Positions 36,100 through 46,859 of a DNA stretch of 64,000 nt are shown piece after piece. Source of the DNA: Cornus controversa (lineage: Eukaryota; Streptophyta; Magnoliopsida; Cornales; Cornaceae). The translations under genes and the position numbers were made by a program. Location of the stretch: positions 15,649,975 through 15,713,974 of the forward strand of contig CM048846.1 in NCBI GenBank assembly GCA_026545225.1, in the 5' to 3' direction. Every line of letters begins with the position of its first letter. The stretch's first letter is position 1. Below the pieces are notes generated by a model. It ran no database searches. It saw only the letters and a program-made list of their open reading frames with translations, and had not been told where the DNA came from.

Positions 36100-38430
36100 A
36101 CACAATCCTCAAATGCTTTTTATGTTCATCCACACTCGGAGAATATATCAAAATATCATCGATTAAAATAATAACAAATGAAGCAATATACGAATGAAAT
36201 ACTCAATTCATTAAATCTATAAACACCAATGGAGCATTGGTTAGCCCAAAAGGTATCACCAAAAACTCATAATGGCCATTAAGAGTCTAAAAAGCAGTTT
36301 GAAAAATATCACTATCTTTTACCTTCAACTGGTGATATTCTGACCTCAAGTCAATTTTAGAAAACACTTTTTCTTCTTACAACTGATCAAATAAATCATC
36401 AATTCGTGGCAATAGATACCTGTTTTTGATGGTTATTTTATTCAATTGTCAGTAGTAAATACATAACTGCATAGTACTATCATTATTTTTTAACAAATAA
36501 CACCGGTGCTCCCCATGGTGAAATACTAGGTCGAATGGAACCTTTGTCTATTAAATCTTGCAATTGTATTTTTAGTTCTTTCAACTCTGTTGGTGCCATT
36601 TAGTATGGAGTCATAGAAATTGGAGTTGTTCACAGTACAAGCTCAATAAGAAAATCCACCTCTCTATCCACTGGCAACATTGACAATTCTTCTAGAAATA
36701 CATTTGTAAATTCCCTTAGAACTGGTACTTCTTCTGGTTTCATATCTTTATTTTTAGTATCAATAACATAAGCCAAGTAACCCTGACAACCTTTCTTCAA
36801 CAACTTTCTAGTTTGTATTGCTGAGATGAGGTAGTTTGGAATAACATATCTTTCTCCCACAAATTTGAATTCTGGTTCACTTGGCATTTGAAATACTTCT
36901 TTCAAAAAAAAATCTATTGAGGCATGATACACATATAACCAATTCATACCCAAAATGATATCAAAGTCTTGCATATTCAATGGTATCAAATTCACCTTTA
37001 ATTTTTCATCCCCAATTGCAACACACAATCCCGATACTCAGTTATAACCACTACTCCTTCACCCATTGGTGTAGAAATAAGAAATTTATAATCTAATAAT
37101 GAAGGTGGTCTACCTAAGAGCATAGCAAATGATGATGCAACAAATGAATGTGTTGATCCAGGATAAATAATAATAACAACACCATCAATTCTACCAAAAT
37201 AGAAAGTTTACCTATCACGACAACTGGTGTAGCTTGTGCATCCTAAAGTGTCATAACAATTACTTTTCCTTGGGTTCACAAATGATTAGGAGCACCCCAC
37301 CTCCTCTTGATAAACCTCCCTGTGGTGATCCTCTGCCAGGACTACTAACACTACCCATCAATGTTGTTCATGTTAACATAGGACACTCCCTTCTTCGATG
37401 ACCTGGTTGTTGGCAATGAAAGCGCACTTCTGCTTTCAATACAGGAAAATCTTTCTTTTGGTGACCTTTCTTTTTACAATGAAACACCCTTTGATATTTC
37501 TACTTTCCCCAAAACTACCTTGTTACACAGATTGTTAGCCTGATAAATCTGGACCTCTTCTAATGCTTAAGGTTCGCCTTTGAAATTCATTACCTTGTCC
37601 CCTTCCATATTGTGATTTTTGACATCCCTGTCTTGACAATCCTGCTTCACCTCCCCTTGACTGTGTTAAATCAAACCTACTTTTCTTATATCACTCCCTT
37701 CTTCCCACCAATTCTTTCACATTTTGTTCAGCCGTCATAGTTTTGTTCATAAGTTCATTATAATTTTTCTCCCCAAAAATTGACTCTCTTGATTTAATAG
37801 CCAGTGTTAAACCATCTTGAAACATTGTACATTTATCTTTCTCATTTTGTACAAACTTAGGTACAAACCTTGATAAAGATGTGAACTTAACTTCATATTT
37901 AGCTACCGTCATCTTATTTTGTTCTTGATTTAATAGGATAAACTCTTGCTCCTTTCGCTTCCTATAAACTAGAGGAAGATACTTTTCATAAAAAGCTTTA
38001 ACAAATGGATCCCATAATATTATCTCTCCTCCTCTTGGGGTAACCACCAAATGTTTTGTTGTATCCCACCAATAACTTGTTTCATCCTTTAGCATGAACA
38101 TAGCCAAATTCACTTTCTGATCCTCTGGTACACCCATTATGGCAAAGATAGATTCTATCTTTCTAATCTACCCATCTGTTTCTAATGGTTAAGTAGTACC
38201 TAAGAATACTGGTGGTGATAACTTCATAAACTTTTCAAGCATTGAACTCATTTTTCTTTCCTGTTGTACCACTTGCCTTGCTTGTGCTATAACCTAACTT
38301 TCATAAAATTTTGCTACTTGTTCTGCTAACTGTGTAATAACTTGTTGCATTCTTTGCATATCAATTAATTGTTCTTGTTCTCTCCCCACGTTATCATGAA
38401 TATGTTGTTCGACTTCAGTCTCAAATGGAG
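36100..38430 (-). pseudogene. Gypsy gag-pol 5' half, right arm
   Basis: This is the inverse of 24391-26657. Gag is at 38430-37691 (FMLKDETSYWWDTTKHLVV; VPEDQKVNLAMF), zinc knuckles near 37400-37480, protease at about 37200-36880 (LNMQDFDIILGMNW), and RT near 36600-36100. Compared with the left arm, the gag frame at 38137-37691 is open for longer, so this arm is locally less decayed. Confidence 0.8.
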
Positions 38431-38438
38431 TATGAGAA

Positions 38439-40793
38439 TGATGTATGACAGTTTTAGTAGATTTCATATTATATATATATTTAATATTTTTTTTTAGAGA
38501 AAGTTTAATTTTGGGTAATAATTTTCTTTTATTTTAGTTTCCTTCTGGAAATAGATTTCCTTTTTCCTGTTAGGATTATGATTTCTACAAGTTTTCTTTT
38601 GTTTTTAGGTTTTCTTTTGTTGTTAGGATTAGAATTTCTCTATTATAAATAGGTGTACTGCCATAGGGCAGAAATTAATTAATATATCAATTGCTTTGCA
38701 ATTTTTTTTTAACTTTGTGGATTCAAAGTTGTCCGTATTTGTGCGTAAACAATTTTATAGCTTCCACCTTGTCAGTTGGTGTTAGAGCGTTGATTTACCC
38801 TGGTGTGATGGCAATTGGTTATTTTGGTAACACCCACTTTGTTAATGATGATTGCAGAGTGAAGGCCCCTTAAACTGCCATGCGAACTTGGGAACAACAG
38901 TTTGGACGAATGGAATACATGTTCTAGGATCTTCAACAAGTTGTCATTGGACTTGGGATTGATGGCAACCAGGCTCGTAGAACAGTTTAGGTTCACGCCG
39001 ATGATGTTACTCACGGCCAACTGAACATAAGTTATGTTCCTGTATATTCGCGTAGGCCTCCAGCCTATGAAGATTATTTCAATAATGAGGAGTTTGGATT
39101 CAGAGGGATTGTGACGAATCGACATAATTGAGGTAGATGTGACATAATCTGTAAATATTTAAACAATCGTGAGTTCCAAAGAAAACTTGATCTACTTACT
39201 TTTTGTGAAAGTTTTATTATTGAGGAAGTATTGGATTGGCTTGAAGAAGTTGAAGAATTTTTTGAGTATTTTGATGTACTCGAAAGCAAACAAGTTTTGC
39301 TTGTAACCTTCAAGTTTAAGGATGTGCTTCAGCTTGGTTGGATCAGACACAACTAACTGGACGAGGCAAGAAAAACGTGTGCGATCGTGGTATAAGATGA
39401 AAAGGTTGATAAAAGCTAAGTTTCTACCTCCAAATTATAAGCAAATGATGTATAACAAGTATCAGAATTGTAGTAGAGAGGTTTCACCTGTTATCAAGTC
39501 AACGAATGAGAATAGAGATAATTTTTTAGAAGCAACCAATAATTGTCAAGAGACTGATTTTGAGCAAAATTTTGTTGCTTCGTCAATAGTAGTTGAAGAT
39601 GACAATGATGCTACCAAGTAAGATGATGAAGTTATCCACATTCTTATAGTTGAAGATGATGAAGATGTTGATTCCTTAATCATAGCAAATAAGGTTTCTA
39701 ATAATATATCTTCAGAGACCTACTTTGAAAACTTAGTTGATGATGTGAGAAAAATACAAATGAAATATTGCGATGAAGAGGAGCATAGGCCAGAAGAGAT
39801 TAATAAACATAGGCGGGAGCATGACGAGCTCTCAATAAAGATGAAAACAGTAGCTTTAGTTACAATGTCAGATGTTGTGGTGGCCACTACAAGACATACT
39901 ATGGGCCAATTGCGTTATTTGATAGTTATAGATTTGGATGATCTTCCATTACCGACATGTGATAAGGTGCACAATTAAGCATTTTGTCTAGATATGTGGC
40001 CTAATTCCACCAAGGATGACATGAATACTCTTTCTGAAATGACAGTAACTATCCCAGTGAAACTCATTAAGTGCTTGAGATCTATTAAGGAACATGGTTT
40101 TGCTACATCAAAATATAAAAACAAAAACAAATATATGGTGAGTAGTTATTTCAAGCTTGCGGGTCCCACCATAGTTCTATCTTTCATCTAAGTTGCTTGC
40201 CTATCCAATGTCCACTTCATTACTTGTCAAAAAAAAGTTACGACATAGTAGTATTTTCAATTGCTGATGCTAAAATTTGGCCAATTAGCATAAAGAGAAA
40301 TAATGATGTTTACGAAGCTTTGAGATTAGGTCTTGCATGGTATAAAATTCTATTCATCCTCATATATGATAACTCGCTTTGTTTATAACTAAACTCGTGG
40401 ACAAGTTTTTTTGAAGTGGAGGAGACTAATGTAGGATAGTGTTAGTAGGTTTCATATTATATATATCTATATATATATTTAATATTTTTTTTTGAGAAAG
40501 TTAATTTTGGGTACTAATTTTCTTTTTTTCTTTTTTTAGTTTTCTTTTAGAAATAGATTTTCTTTTCATGTTAGGATTACGATATGTACAAGTTTCTTTT
40601 TGTTTTTAGGTTTCCTTTTGCTGTTAGGATTAAATTTCTCTATTATAAATATATGTACTGCCATAGGGCAGAAATCAATCAATAAATCAATTTATCAATA
40701 ATATATTGATTGCTTTGTAATTTTCTTTTAACTTTAAGGATTCTAAGTTGTCTTTGTTTGTGCGCAAATAATTTTATATCTTCCGCTTTGTTA
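38439..40793 (+). mobile_element. 2.35-kb LTR element inserted in the right arm only
   Basis: Direct LTRs are at 38439-38774 (TGATGTATGACAG... to ...CCTTGTCA) and 40427-40793 (TAATGTAGGATAG... to ...GCTTTGTTA), flanked by GAGAA at 38434-38438 and 40794-40798. A primer-binding-like TTGGTGTTAGAGC follows the 5' LTR, and AAGTGGAGGAGAC precedes the 3' LTR. The interior has broken gag pieces (EDYFNNEEFGFRG; FIIEEVLDWLEEVEEFFEYF near 39200; RQEKRVRSWYKMKRLIKAKF near 39365) and no pol. It is a non-autonomous gypsy-like element. The left arm at 24330 keeps the empty site. Confidence 0.85.
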
Positions 40794-41022
40794 GAGAAGC
40801 TCATGTCTCAGCTCTAGAATGATCATTTCCTCCTTCCATTACTCAATATCTACAATGAATCTCAGATATAACAACATATATATATGATGTACATTTACTA
40901 CATACTTGTTAGTATCACTCAAGTCAAATATACGACTCACTACACACTTCCTACTACCACTGCCAGTTTAGACTCTTACCACCTCCATAACCTAAAAAAA
41001 CCTAGGCTCTGATTCCAAAAGC

Positions 41023-42204
41023 TGACACACCCTAACCCAATTTATATACATATAACAAATTGAGCTATTGGAATGCATCTAACCATCTTTATTAACATCA
41101 AACATAATTGACACTAATCTACATCAAAGTGCATATTTAATAATTTATAAATACAATTAAATCACAAGCTTATATTACAAGTAATAACAATTACTAAACA
41201 TTTAATTATAGGTTTAGTATGAAACTCATCTACAATAATTACATATTAGATGAAACACTTCATCTTCCTCATTTTCCATTCAATACGCAAGACTGTAGAC
41301 TCGACAGTGGCTACAAGATCTTGAACTTGAAAAATATATATATAATAGAAGTGAGCTTTAAGCCCAATGAATGTAACACTACTACATCAAAATAATAAAC
41401 ATTGATATTATCTGATCATTTCAAGCCCTATAGGCATTATAACTTTCGACTCTCCTTCTTGGCCAGAGTATGGACCTTATATAACTTCATTCCTTATAGG
41501 CATCTTCATGATTTATAAACATCTTCATACCATATAGGTATCTTCATGTCATATAGACATCTTCAATACTTAAATGTATACATTCAAATAATAAACTTCT
41601 AATGAATACACTCACCTTGAGTATCTTCCAAATTGTTTATTTATCCCTTTGCAATTGTTGCGGTTGTGGTATCTTCCTCCTTGCAAATATTTAACTTGAC
41701 TTTTCCTTCTTTTCCTTCCTCCTATTTTATTAGTCTCCTATCTCCTATCTTCTCTACAAGTGTAAGACACCAAAAACTTAGTTTTCCAAACAAGGATTAA
41801 GGTTTGTAGAGACAAGTTGCTCTCCCAATTTGACACACAATTTTGACACCTATCATCATTTTACATTATTTTCACTTCACCTCCTTCAACACTTTAAATC
41901 TTCACTCCACCCCTCAAGTTATTTCCCTTTAAACCCTTCTAAACCACTTCATTTACCACAAACATCTCACCATCTCTAGATTAATATTTATATATATTAA
42001 TACATAATTTCTAAATAACACCTTACAATGGTTAATACCTACTATAATGCATAACATAAACTTCACAATACAACCCAACCCATACTAGGCATGCTACATG
42101 CTACCTCCTCAATTTAGTGTACATACAAAATGTTCATATACAATTCATATTTATTCCAAAATTAAATTATGCTAATGAGAATGATCATGTATCAATGTCT
42201 CACA
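41023..42204 (-). repeat. LTR of the chromovirus-like element, right arm
   Basis: On the minus strand it begins TGTGAGACATTGATACATG at 42204 and ends GGGTGTGTCA at 41023, followed by a primer-binding-like TTGGAATCAGAGCC. It is the inverse of 22921-24117. Confidence 0.8.
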
Positions 42205-42445
42205 AAGAGTCTTTGAATCAGGAATACTATTCTACACAAACTCCCGAAGAGTTTTCAGGCGAGCATCAACCTCCGAACGAGGAAGTGAGTCTCTAACTAC
42301 ACCAAAATAAGAATAAATATGAGAAAAAAAAAGAAGAATATCACAAACCGCATAATTACAATGGAGATCAAGGAAGGTGTCAAAAGTGGGTATACCTACA
42401 CCATCAAACTTTTTTGGAATTGGTATTTATCAGAAAATGAACTCT

Positions 42446-43080
42446 CTAGCCACCACCCACAACAACCAACTGCTCTTTCAAACCCTTGTCAGAAGACGGG
42501 TGACCCAAGCGGAGTGATCTACCCGACTGAGGGTAGAAATGGTACCAGTGTCTCTCAAATTTGGTTGCACACACTTGGTAACAGACCAGCAGGTTATCAA
42601 ACCCTAGTTCCAGTGATCTTAATTGGTTGAGCACCAGCACACTTGAAATAACCCTAAAAAATTAGGGTTGACTTGAAGAGGGTTTAGATTCTTTTGATAA
42701 AGGACCAAATGATAGAATAGGTGTAAGGGAAAGTGGAACAGAAGAAAATGTTTTGTCAAGAACAACGTTTTGCCATCATTAATCCCCTCGCCAGAATGAA
42801 ACTTAAAATCAGAAGGGTATTACCTAAGCGAAACATGGGATGAGATCCTAAAATCATTCCTCAGTTTCTCTAAGTTAGGTAAAATCCTAATTGAATCGAA
42901 AGGGTCATATCGGATTGATGTACCTCAAATCATTATCTTCACCATTAAGGGCGTCATCAGTGTACGACCTCATCATCCTCGAATCTATCCACAATCCTAA
43001 CTCTCTCATACCGACTCATGATACACAAGTAAATGAAGAAGAAACCAAAAGAATAGGAGAAAAAGACGAAGATCATTGAC
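42446..43080 (-). pseudogene. Accessory-ORF fragment of the outer Tat element
   Basis: The frame at 42640-42446 reads LVLNQLRSLELGFDNLLVCY, then QVCATKFERHWYHFYPQSGR. This corresponds to LVLNRMKSLNLDFYDLMLCY and the following block in the other accessory ORFs, with clear divergence, so the outer element belongs to a different Tat subfamily. It is antisense to the element and next to its 3' LTR. Confidence 0.6.
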
Positions 43081-43355
43081 CTCGGAGGAGGCGCAAACCA
43101 CAACTTAAATAAGAGTCTTTCGGGCCTTCATTTTGCATAAGCGAAGAATCTCAGATATGAGAAAGCAAAAATCCAAGAGTGGTGTTATGAATGTATAGAG
43201 AATTGAAGGGACACCTTTTTGACAACTTATATAATCACACTGTTTCATTTCCCGAGGCCTAGTGCCATTTTAGCTCCAGGATAATAACTGCCACAAAAAA
43301 ATTGAAATCCCTTTCAACTTCTACACTCAGAAATCAAAAGAAATTTAGGGCAAAG

Positions 43356-43489
43356 TGTGGAAGGAAAAATCCCACCAATAAGAGAAAGTCACGTGAAAGG
43401 CTCACATGACTTAAGTCGTTGTAGTAATTGGCACATGTGGCAATTGATGGAGCAAGTCAACCATAAAATAGTATATTTTTACATCTTCA
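43356..43489 (+). repeat. 3' LTR of the outer Tat element, internally deleted
   Basis: It begins TGTGGAAGGAAAAATCCCAC and ends TTTTTACATCTTCA. About 200 bp present in the 5' LTR (between CAACCATAAA and GTATATTTTT) are missing. The adjacent ATTAC completes the target-site duplication. Confidence 0.8.
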
Positions 43490-43494
43490 ATTAC

Positions 43495-44031
43495 TTTTGT
43501 GCATAAGAGTATCATTTTTGTGCACACAACTACTCCCTCGATCCCATATTAATAGCCCATTGTTTTTTCATTTTTAATTGTCCCAAAATAATTGTCTAAT
43601 TTAAAAAGTCAATGTACTATATTTTATAACATTTCTAATTTACTCTTACTATATTAAAATAATAAAATAAATTAAAAGTGTAGAAAGAATAAATTTAATA
43701 ATTTATACAAAAATTTCAATAAAAAATATTAAAATTTGATTTTTAAAAATAAACATTTATTTTGACAACCGATGAACAAAATTTTAAATTTATTTTATTT
43801 TTTAATCATCAAAATAATAAGTAATTGGACCGTGAACAACATTCACACATATTTTAAGAGAATTCATTTTTTTTTTTTAAATTTCATGATTTATAACTTC
43901 ATGTATTTTAAATTAGGCTCCAAAGTCATGTATTTGTAATTTGCCTTAATTCTATATGTAAATTAATTCTATCGTATAATACTTTTCTTTGTAATCCCAT
44001 CATGTGATAACTGCTCAAGGTATATCATTAC
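43495..44031. other. Array spacer, no gene
   Basis: AT-rich spacer related to 49840-49990 (for example CTTTGTAATCCCATC at 43998 and 49955). It marks the resumed unit-1/unit-2 spacer after the big insertion. Confidence 0.55.
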
Positions 44032-45213
44032 TGTTACAAATAAAGAAAGATAATTGTATAAATTTTGAATTGATATTTAAGAACAATACATAAATGTTTA
44101 TTTATAGGCCAATAATCTTGGAGGCTAAATAAACCTAGGAGACAAGAAATACTAATCTTACATTGTTTAGGAGAATGTGTAAGAAACCTATTAGGAAAAG
44201 ATATAATCTAACAACCCCCCGCATACTAAAGGTAAGTCATATGAAGCCAACTTAAGTTTGGAGACAAAATCTTGAATGCATCTCGTGAAAGCAAACTGGT
44301 GATGTAACCAATTGTGGCTACGAACATATACAAAGAAACTGCAAAAGAGCGAGGCTCGATAGACAAATGCAGTTCATTGGAGCGACGTGAAGACCGAAAG
44401 CGACTCGTTGGAGGAAAAACTAATTTGAAAATCAGAAGAGAAGTTCGTTGAAATCAGTGACTTTGACACACAAATGTTATGAATCGTGAAAGTAATTTGG
44501 TGATGTTACCAACAATGGTTGTGAAACACATACAAAAAAGTTACAAAAAAGCAAACTCGTTGGAGCGACTGTAAGATCAAAAGATGCTCGTTGGAGTGAA
44601 AACTAATTTAAAAATCAGAAAAGGGACTCGTTGAAATTAGCAACTTTGACACACAGATGCTAGTGAGAGCCAATGAATTGAACTTGAACTGAGATGTCAT
44701 ATTTTTCTTTTATTATCTGCATAATATATATATATATATATAAGGTGAAATCTATTTTGACGATTACCCGGGACCACTGGGGATAAAGTTGATGGTATCA
44801 TCCCTTGCGGTGAAGGTGGTGGACAATAAAGACTACCATAAATTAGTAAGCTCTAATACCATGTTAGATATAAAGAAATATTTTATTGATTTAATTGATA
44901 TATATATATGACGAAATCTATTTTCTACGATTGACCGTTGAGGATGAAGGAGATGGTGTCGTGCCTGGTGGTGAGGGCGATCGACAATGAAGACTACCAA
45001 GAATTGATAGGATCTGATACCATGTTAGAAATAAAAAAATAAGAAAAAGATAATTATGTAGATTTTGAATTGATATTTAAGAATAATACATAAATGTCAT
45101 ATTTATAGACACATAATTTTGGAGGTTAAATAAATTTAAGAGATAAAAAAATCGTAATCCTAAATGATTTAAAGAAGGTATAAGAAACCTATTAAAAAAT
45201 ATATAATATAACA
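44032..45213 (-). mobile_element. TRIM (small non-autonomous LTR element), minus orientation
   Basis: Direct repeats 44032-44213 (182 bp) and 45024-45213 (190 bp) begin TGTTA and end AACA on the plus strand. On the minus strand, right after the LTR, TGGTATCAGATCC (45023-45011) is a good initiator-Met tRNA primer site. GCGGGGGGTTG next to the other LTR is a polypurine tract. There is no coding capacity. Flanks ATTAC and ATAAC suggest a 5-bp duplication with one change. The uninterrupted sequence at 49995-50010 (CATAACTATGAC) shows the empty site. The interior has a partly duplicated 150-bp block ending in a second primer-site-like ATACCATGTTAGATAT at about 44857. Confidence 0.8.
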
Positions 45214-45500
45214 ATAACTATAACTATAACTATAACTATGACCACGTCAACCAAAAAAACTGTTCTTGCTGACCACCTCAAACAAGAAAATAACAATTCA
45301 TATGATTCTGATTTAGATACCAACAGCCAAAGACTACACCAACAGCCAAGTACATGATAGAGAGGGTGAGTCGAGAAAAAAAAAGTAATTTTGAGGGCTT
45401 GTCCAATTTTTTGGAGTATTATTGTATTTTTCACACTTATTATACACCCTTGTTATATATATATATATCTATAAAAGATGCTTACACCATGCAAAGGCAC

Positions 45501-46052
45501 CTAGTGATGGTGTCCAGGAAGTTTCTCCTTTATCTTCTCCATGACTCCTTTCTTCTCATGATGCTCCTCACCTTCGTATCCGTAACCATGCAGTTGGAGT
45601 GGTCGTGCCTTTTTATATTTCACTAAATTATCATTTCTTATTTTTTGATTTTGAAAAGTAAAATCATTCTAGCAATTTCAAATTAATGACGTAAGGCTTA
45701 TTGCAAAAATATATATATACAAGGAACTTTCTAACATATTATACACTATGCCTATGAAACTATCTAGCTAAAAGATGAGGGGGAAATTAAATTACCGAGC
45801 TAGAACTGGAGCAACCGGAGCGATGAAGAGTGCCGCCGTGATGGTGTTGCCGCTGCCCTCCTAGGTCAGCTCCAGCACCGTACCCACCTGTGCTACCAGT
45901 TGCTCCGGTACCGGTGCCATAGTTTCCCATGGTACCACTGTAGTGGTAAACCGGGTTGCCATATTCATCAGTTTGACGAACCGGGTTTCCGTATGCATCA
46001 GTTTCGTGGACCGGGCTTCCATATGCATTAGTTTGGCAAACCGGGTACCCTA
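45501..46052 (-). pseudogene. Dehydrin 2, start and first K-segment deleted
   Basis: Exon 1 (about 46052-45796) has three Y-like units (NAYGSP, DAYGNP, DEYGNP), a Gly/Thr-rich middle and the S-segment SGCSSSSS before the donor CTCG|GTAATT. A deletion at the 5' end removes the MAQYG start and the first Y-segment, and no in-frame ATG precedes the Y units. In exon 2 a deletion removes the acceptor and first K-segment. What remains (about 45611-45501) encodes GYGYEGEEHHEKKGVMEKIK plus EKLPGHHH. The AG in TATAAAAAG ahead of it would join in frame, so limited splicing is possible. Confidence 0.8.
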
Positions 46053-46069
46053 AAATTAAACTGAAACAA

Positions 46070-46105
<36 letters not shown>

Positions 46106-46129
46106 CTAGGTTGAACACTGGTTTATAAT

Positions 46130-46374
46130 TAACTATCCTTTGCTTGGAATTGCATATATAGAATTTGATTTTGAAAGGTGCTTCTGGGCTTCAGTTTATA
46201 TAGGCAGGCAAAGGTGGTAGAGGAGGTCAAGATGCATGCCACGTGAGCATTACATGTGTCATGTGATGTGAAGGCTAGTGACACGTTAGGATTGGAATCT
46301 AACGTGGCAGTATTACTAGAAGGACATGTGTCTACGTGAAGATATATGGTGTCCCTTGAAGATAAGATAGGTCG
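46130..46374 (-). promoter_or_regulatory. ABRE block of dehydrin 2
   Basis: It has the same block as dehydrin 1: GCCACGTGAGC with a G-box at 46240-46245, GTGACACGTTAGGATT, AACGTGGCAGTATTACTAGA. A hAT-type MITE has landed at its distal end (46383). Confidence 0.7.
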
Positions 46375-46382
46375 ATTGTCAT

Positions 46383-46513
46383 TAGAGGTGCACAAAGAAC
46401 CGTCGAAATAATTGTCGGAATCGAAATCGAGGAGAACCGTACCGGAACCGGAACCTTTAGAGGTAACGATTTCTTAGAACCGAACCGGAATCGGAATCGG
46501 AATCGTTTTATAT

Positions 46514-46573
<60 letters not shown>

Positions 46574-46832
46574 GTGCCATTTTTAGATTGTAGGTCTCAC
46601 ATTTATTTAATGAATAGATATATTGTTTTTGTATTTTCAAGCTTCATTGGAAAAAAAAAATCCTAAGAAACCGCGGTTTGGAACTGGAATTGAATCGAGA
46701 ACTGCAGTTCGGTTCCTCACGGTTTCAACCCTTAACGGTTCCGGTTCCGGTTCCGAAAATCAGGAACCGTTGGTAACGGTTTCGGTTCGGTTCCACCAAG
46801 AACTGTGGAGAACCGTACTGTGTGCACCCCTA
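46383..46832. mobile_element. hAT-type MITE, 450 bp
   Basis: The ends are TAGAGGTGCACAAAGAACCG and, inverted, TAGGGGTGCACACAGTACGG. Flanks ATTGTCAT (46375-46382) and ATTGCCAT (46833-46840) form an 8-bp duplication with one change, as for hAT elements. The interior has many GGAACCG/CGGTTCC words in both orientations and a central (AT)n tract, so it can fold on itself. It is absent from the other units. Confidence 0.85.
46513..46570. repeat. (AT)n microsatellite inside the MITE
   Basis: About 58 bp of alternating A and T, the longest such tract in the window; length likely varies between individuals. Confidence 0.9.
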
Positions 46833-46859
46833 ATTGCCATTGTACACAAAAAGCATTAA

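Larger units (their letters stand above)
22921..42204. repeat. 19-kb imperfect palindrome made of nested retroelements
   Basis: The left arm (22921 to about 29123) and the right arm (about 31777 to 42204) are reverse complements over their shared parts. Reading inward, both have a gypsy LTR, gag, protease, the start of RT, an inserted Tat LTR, protease fragment, accessory ORF and integrase C-terminus. The junction between the gypsy RT and the Tat LTR is at the same place on both arms, so the duplication happened after the Tat insertion. The arms differ by many substitutions and indels. The right arm has a later insertion (38439-40793), and the left arm lacks about 1.9 kb of the accessory ORF. 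A single-copy spacer (29126-31776) holds RT, RNase H and the integrase N-terminus. Confidence 0.8.
20884..43489 (+). mobile_element. Tat-type LTR retrotransposon hosting nested insertions
   Basis: The outermost element has direct LTRs at 20884-21229 and 43356-43489, flanked on both sides by ATTAC (20879-20883 and 43490-43494), a clean 5-bp target-site duplication. After the 5' LTR comes a primer-binding-like GCGTCGTCTGTGATAAGG, resembling the GCGCCGTCTGTGGGAA seen in Tat elements. Gag remnants follow up to about 21700. On the far side are an antisense accessory ORF fragment (42446-43080), a polypurine-like AAATTTAGGGCAAAG and the 3' LTR. Everything between 21713 and 42204 is later insertion. 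The element lies in the spacer of the dehydrin array and pushes unit 1 away from unit 2. Confidence 0.85.

Noticed and set aside
22921..42204. Autonomous, active retrotransposon
   Set aside because: Every gag and pol copy in the window has stops, frameshifts or missing domains.
20884..43489. Endogenous viral element in the nested region
   Set aside because: All recognisable coding parts (Tat/chromovirus gag, protease, RT, RNase H, integrase, accessory ORF) and the LTR/PBS/PPT structure fit plant LTR retrotransposons; no movement, coat or envelope-like gene is seen.
45787..46074. Dehydrin 2 and 3 frames taken as starting with Met at 46074 and 50949
   Set aside because: Those codons are GTG in the sequence; a plant gene would need ATG, and alignment with dehydrin 4 shows that the true start is deleted or mutated.
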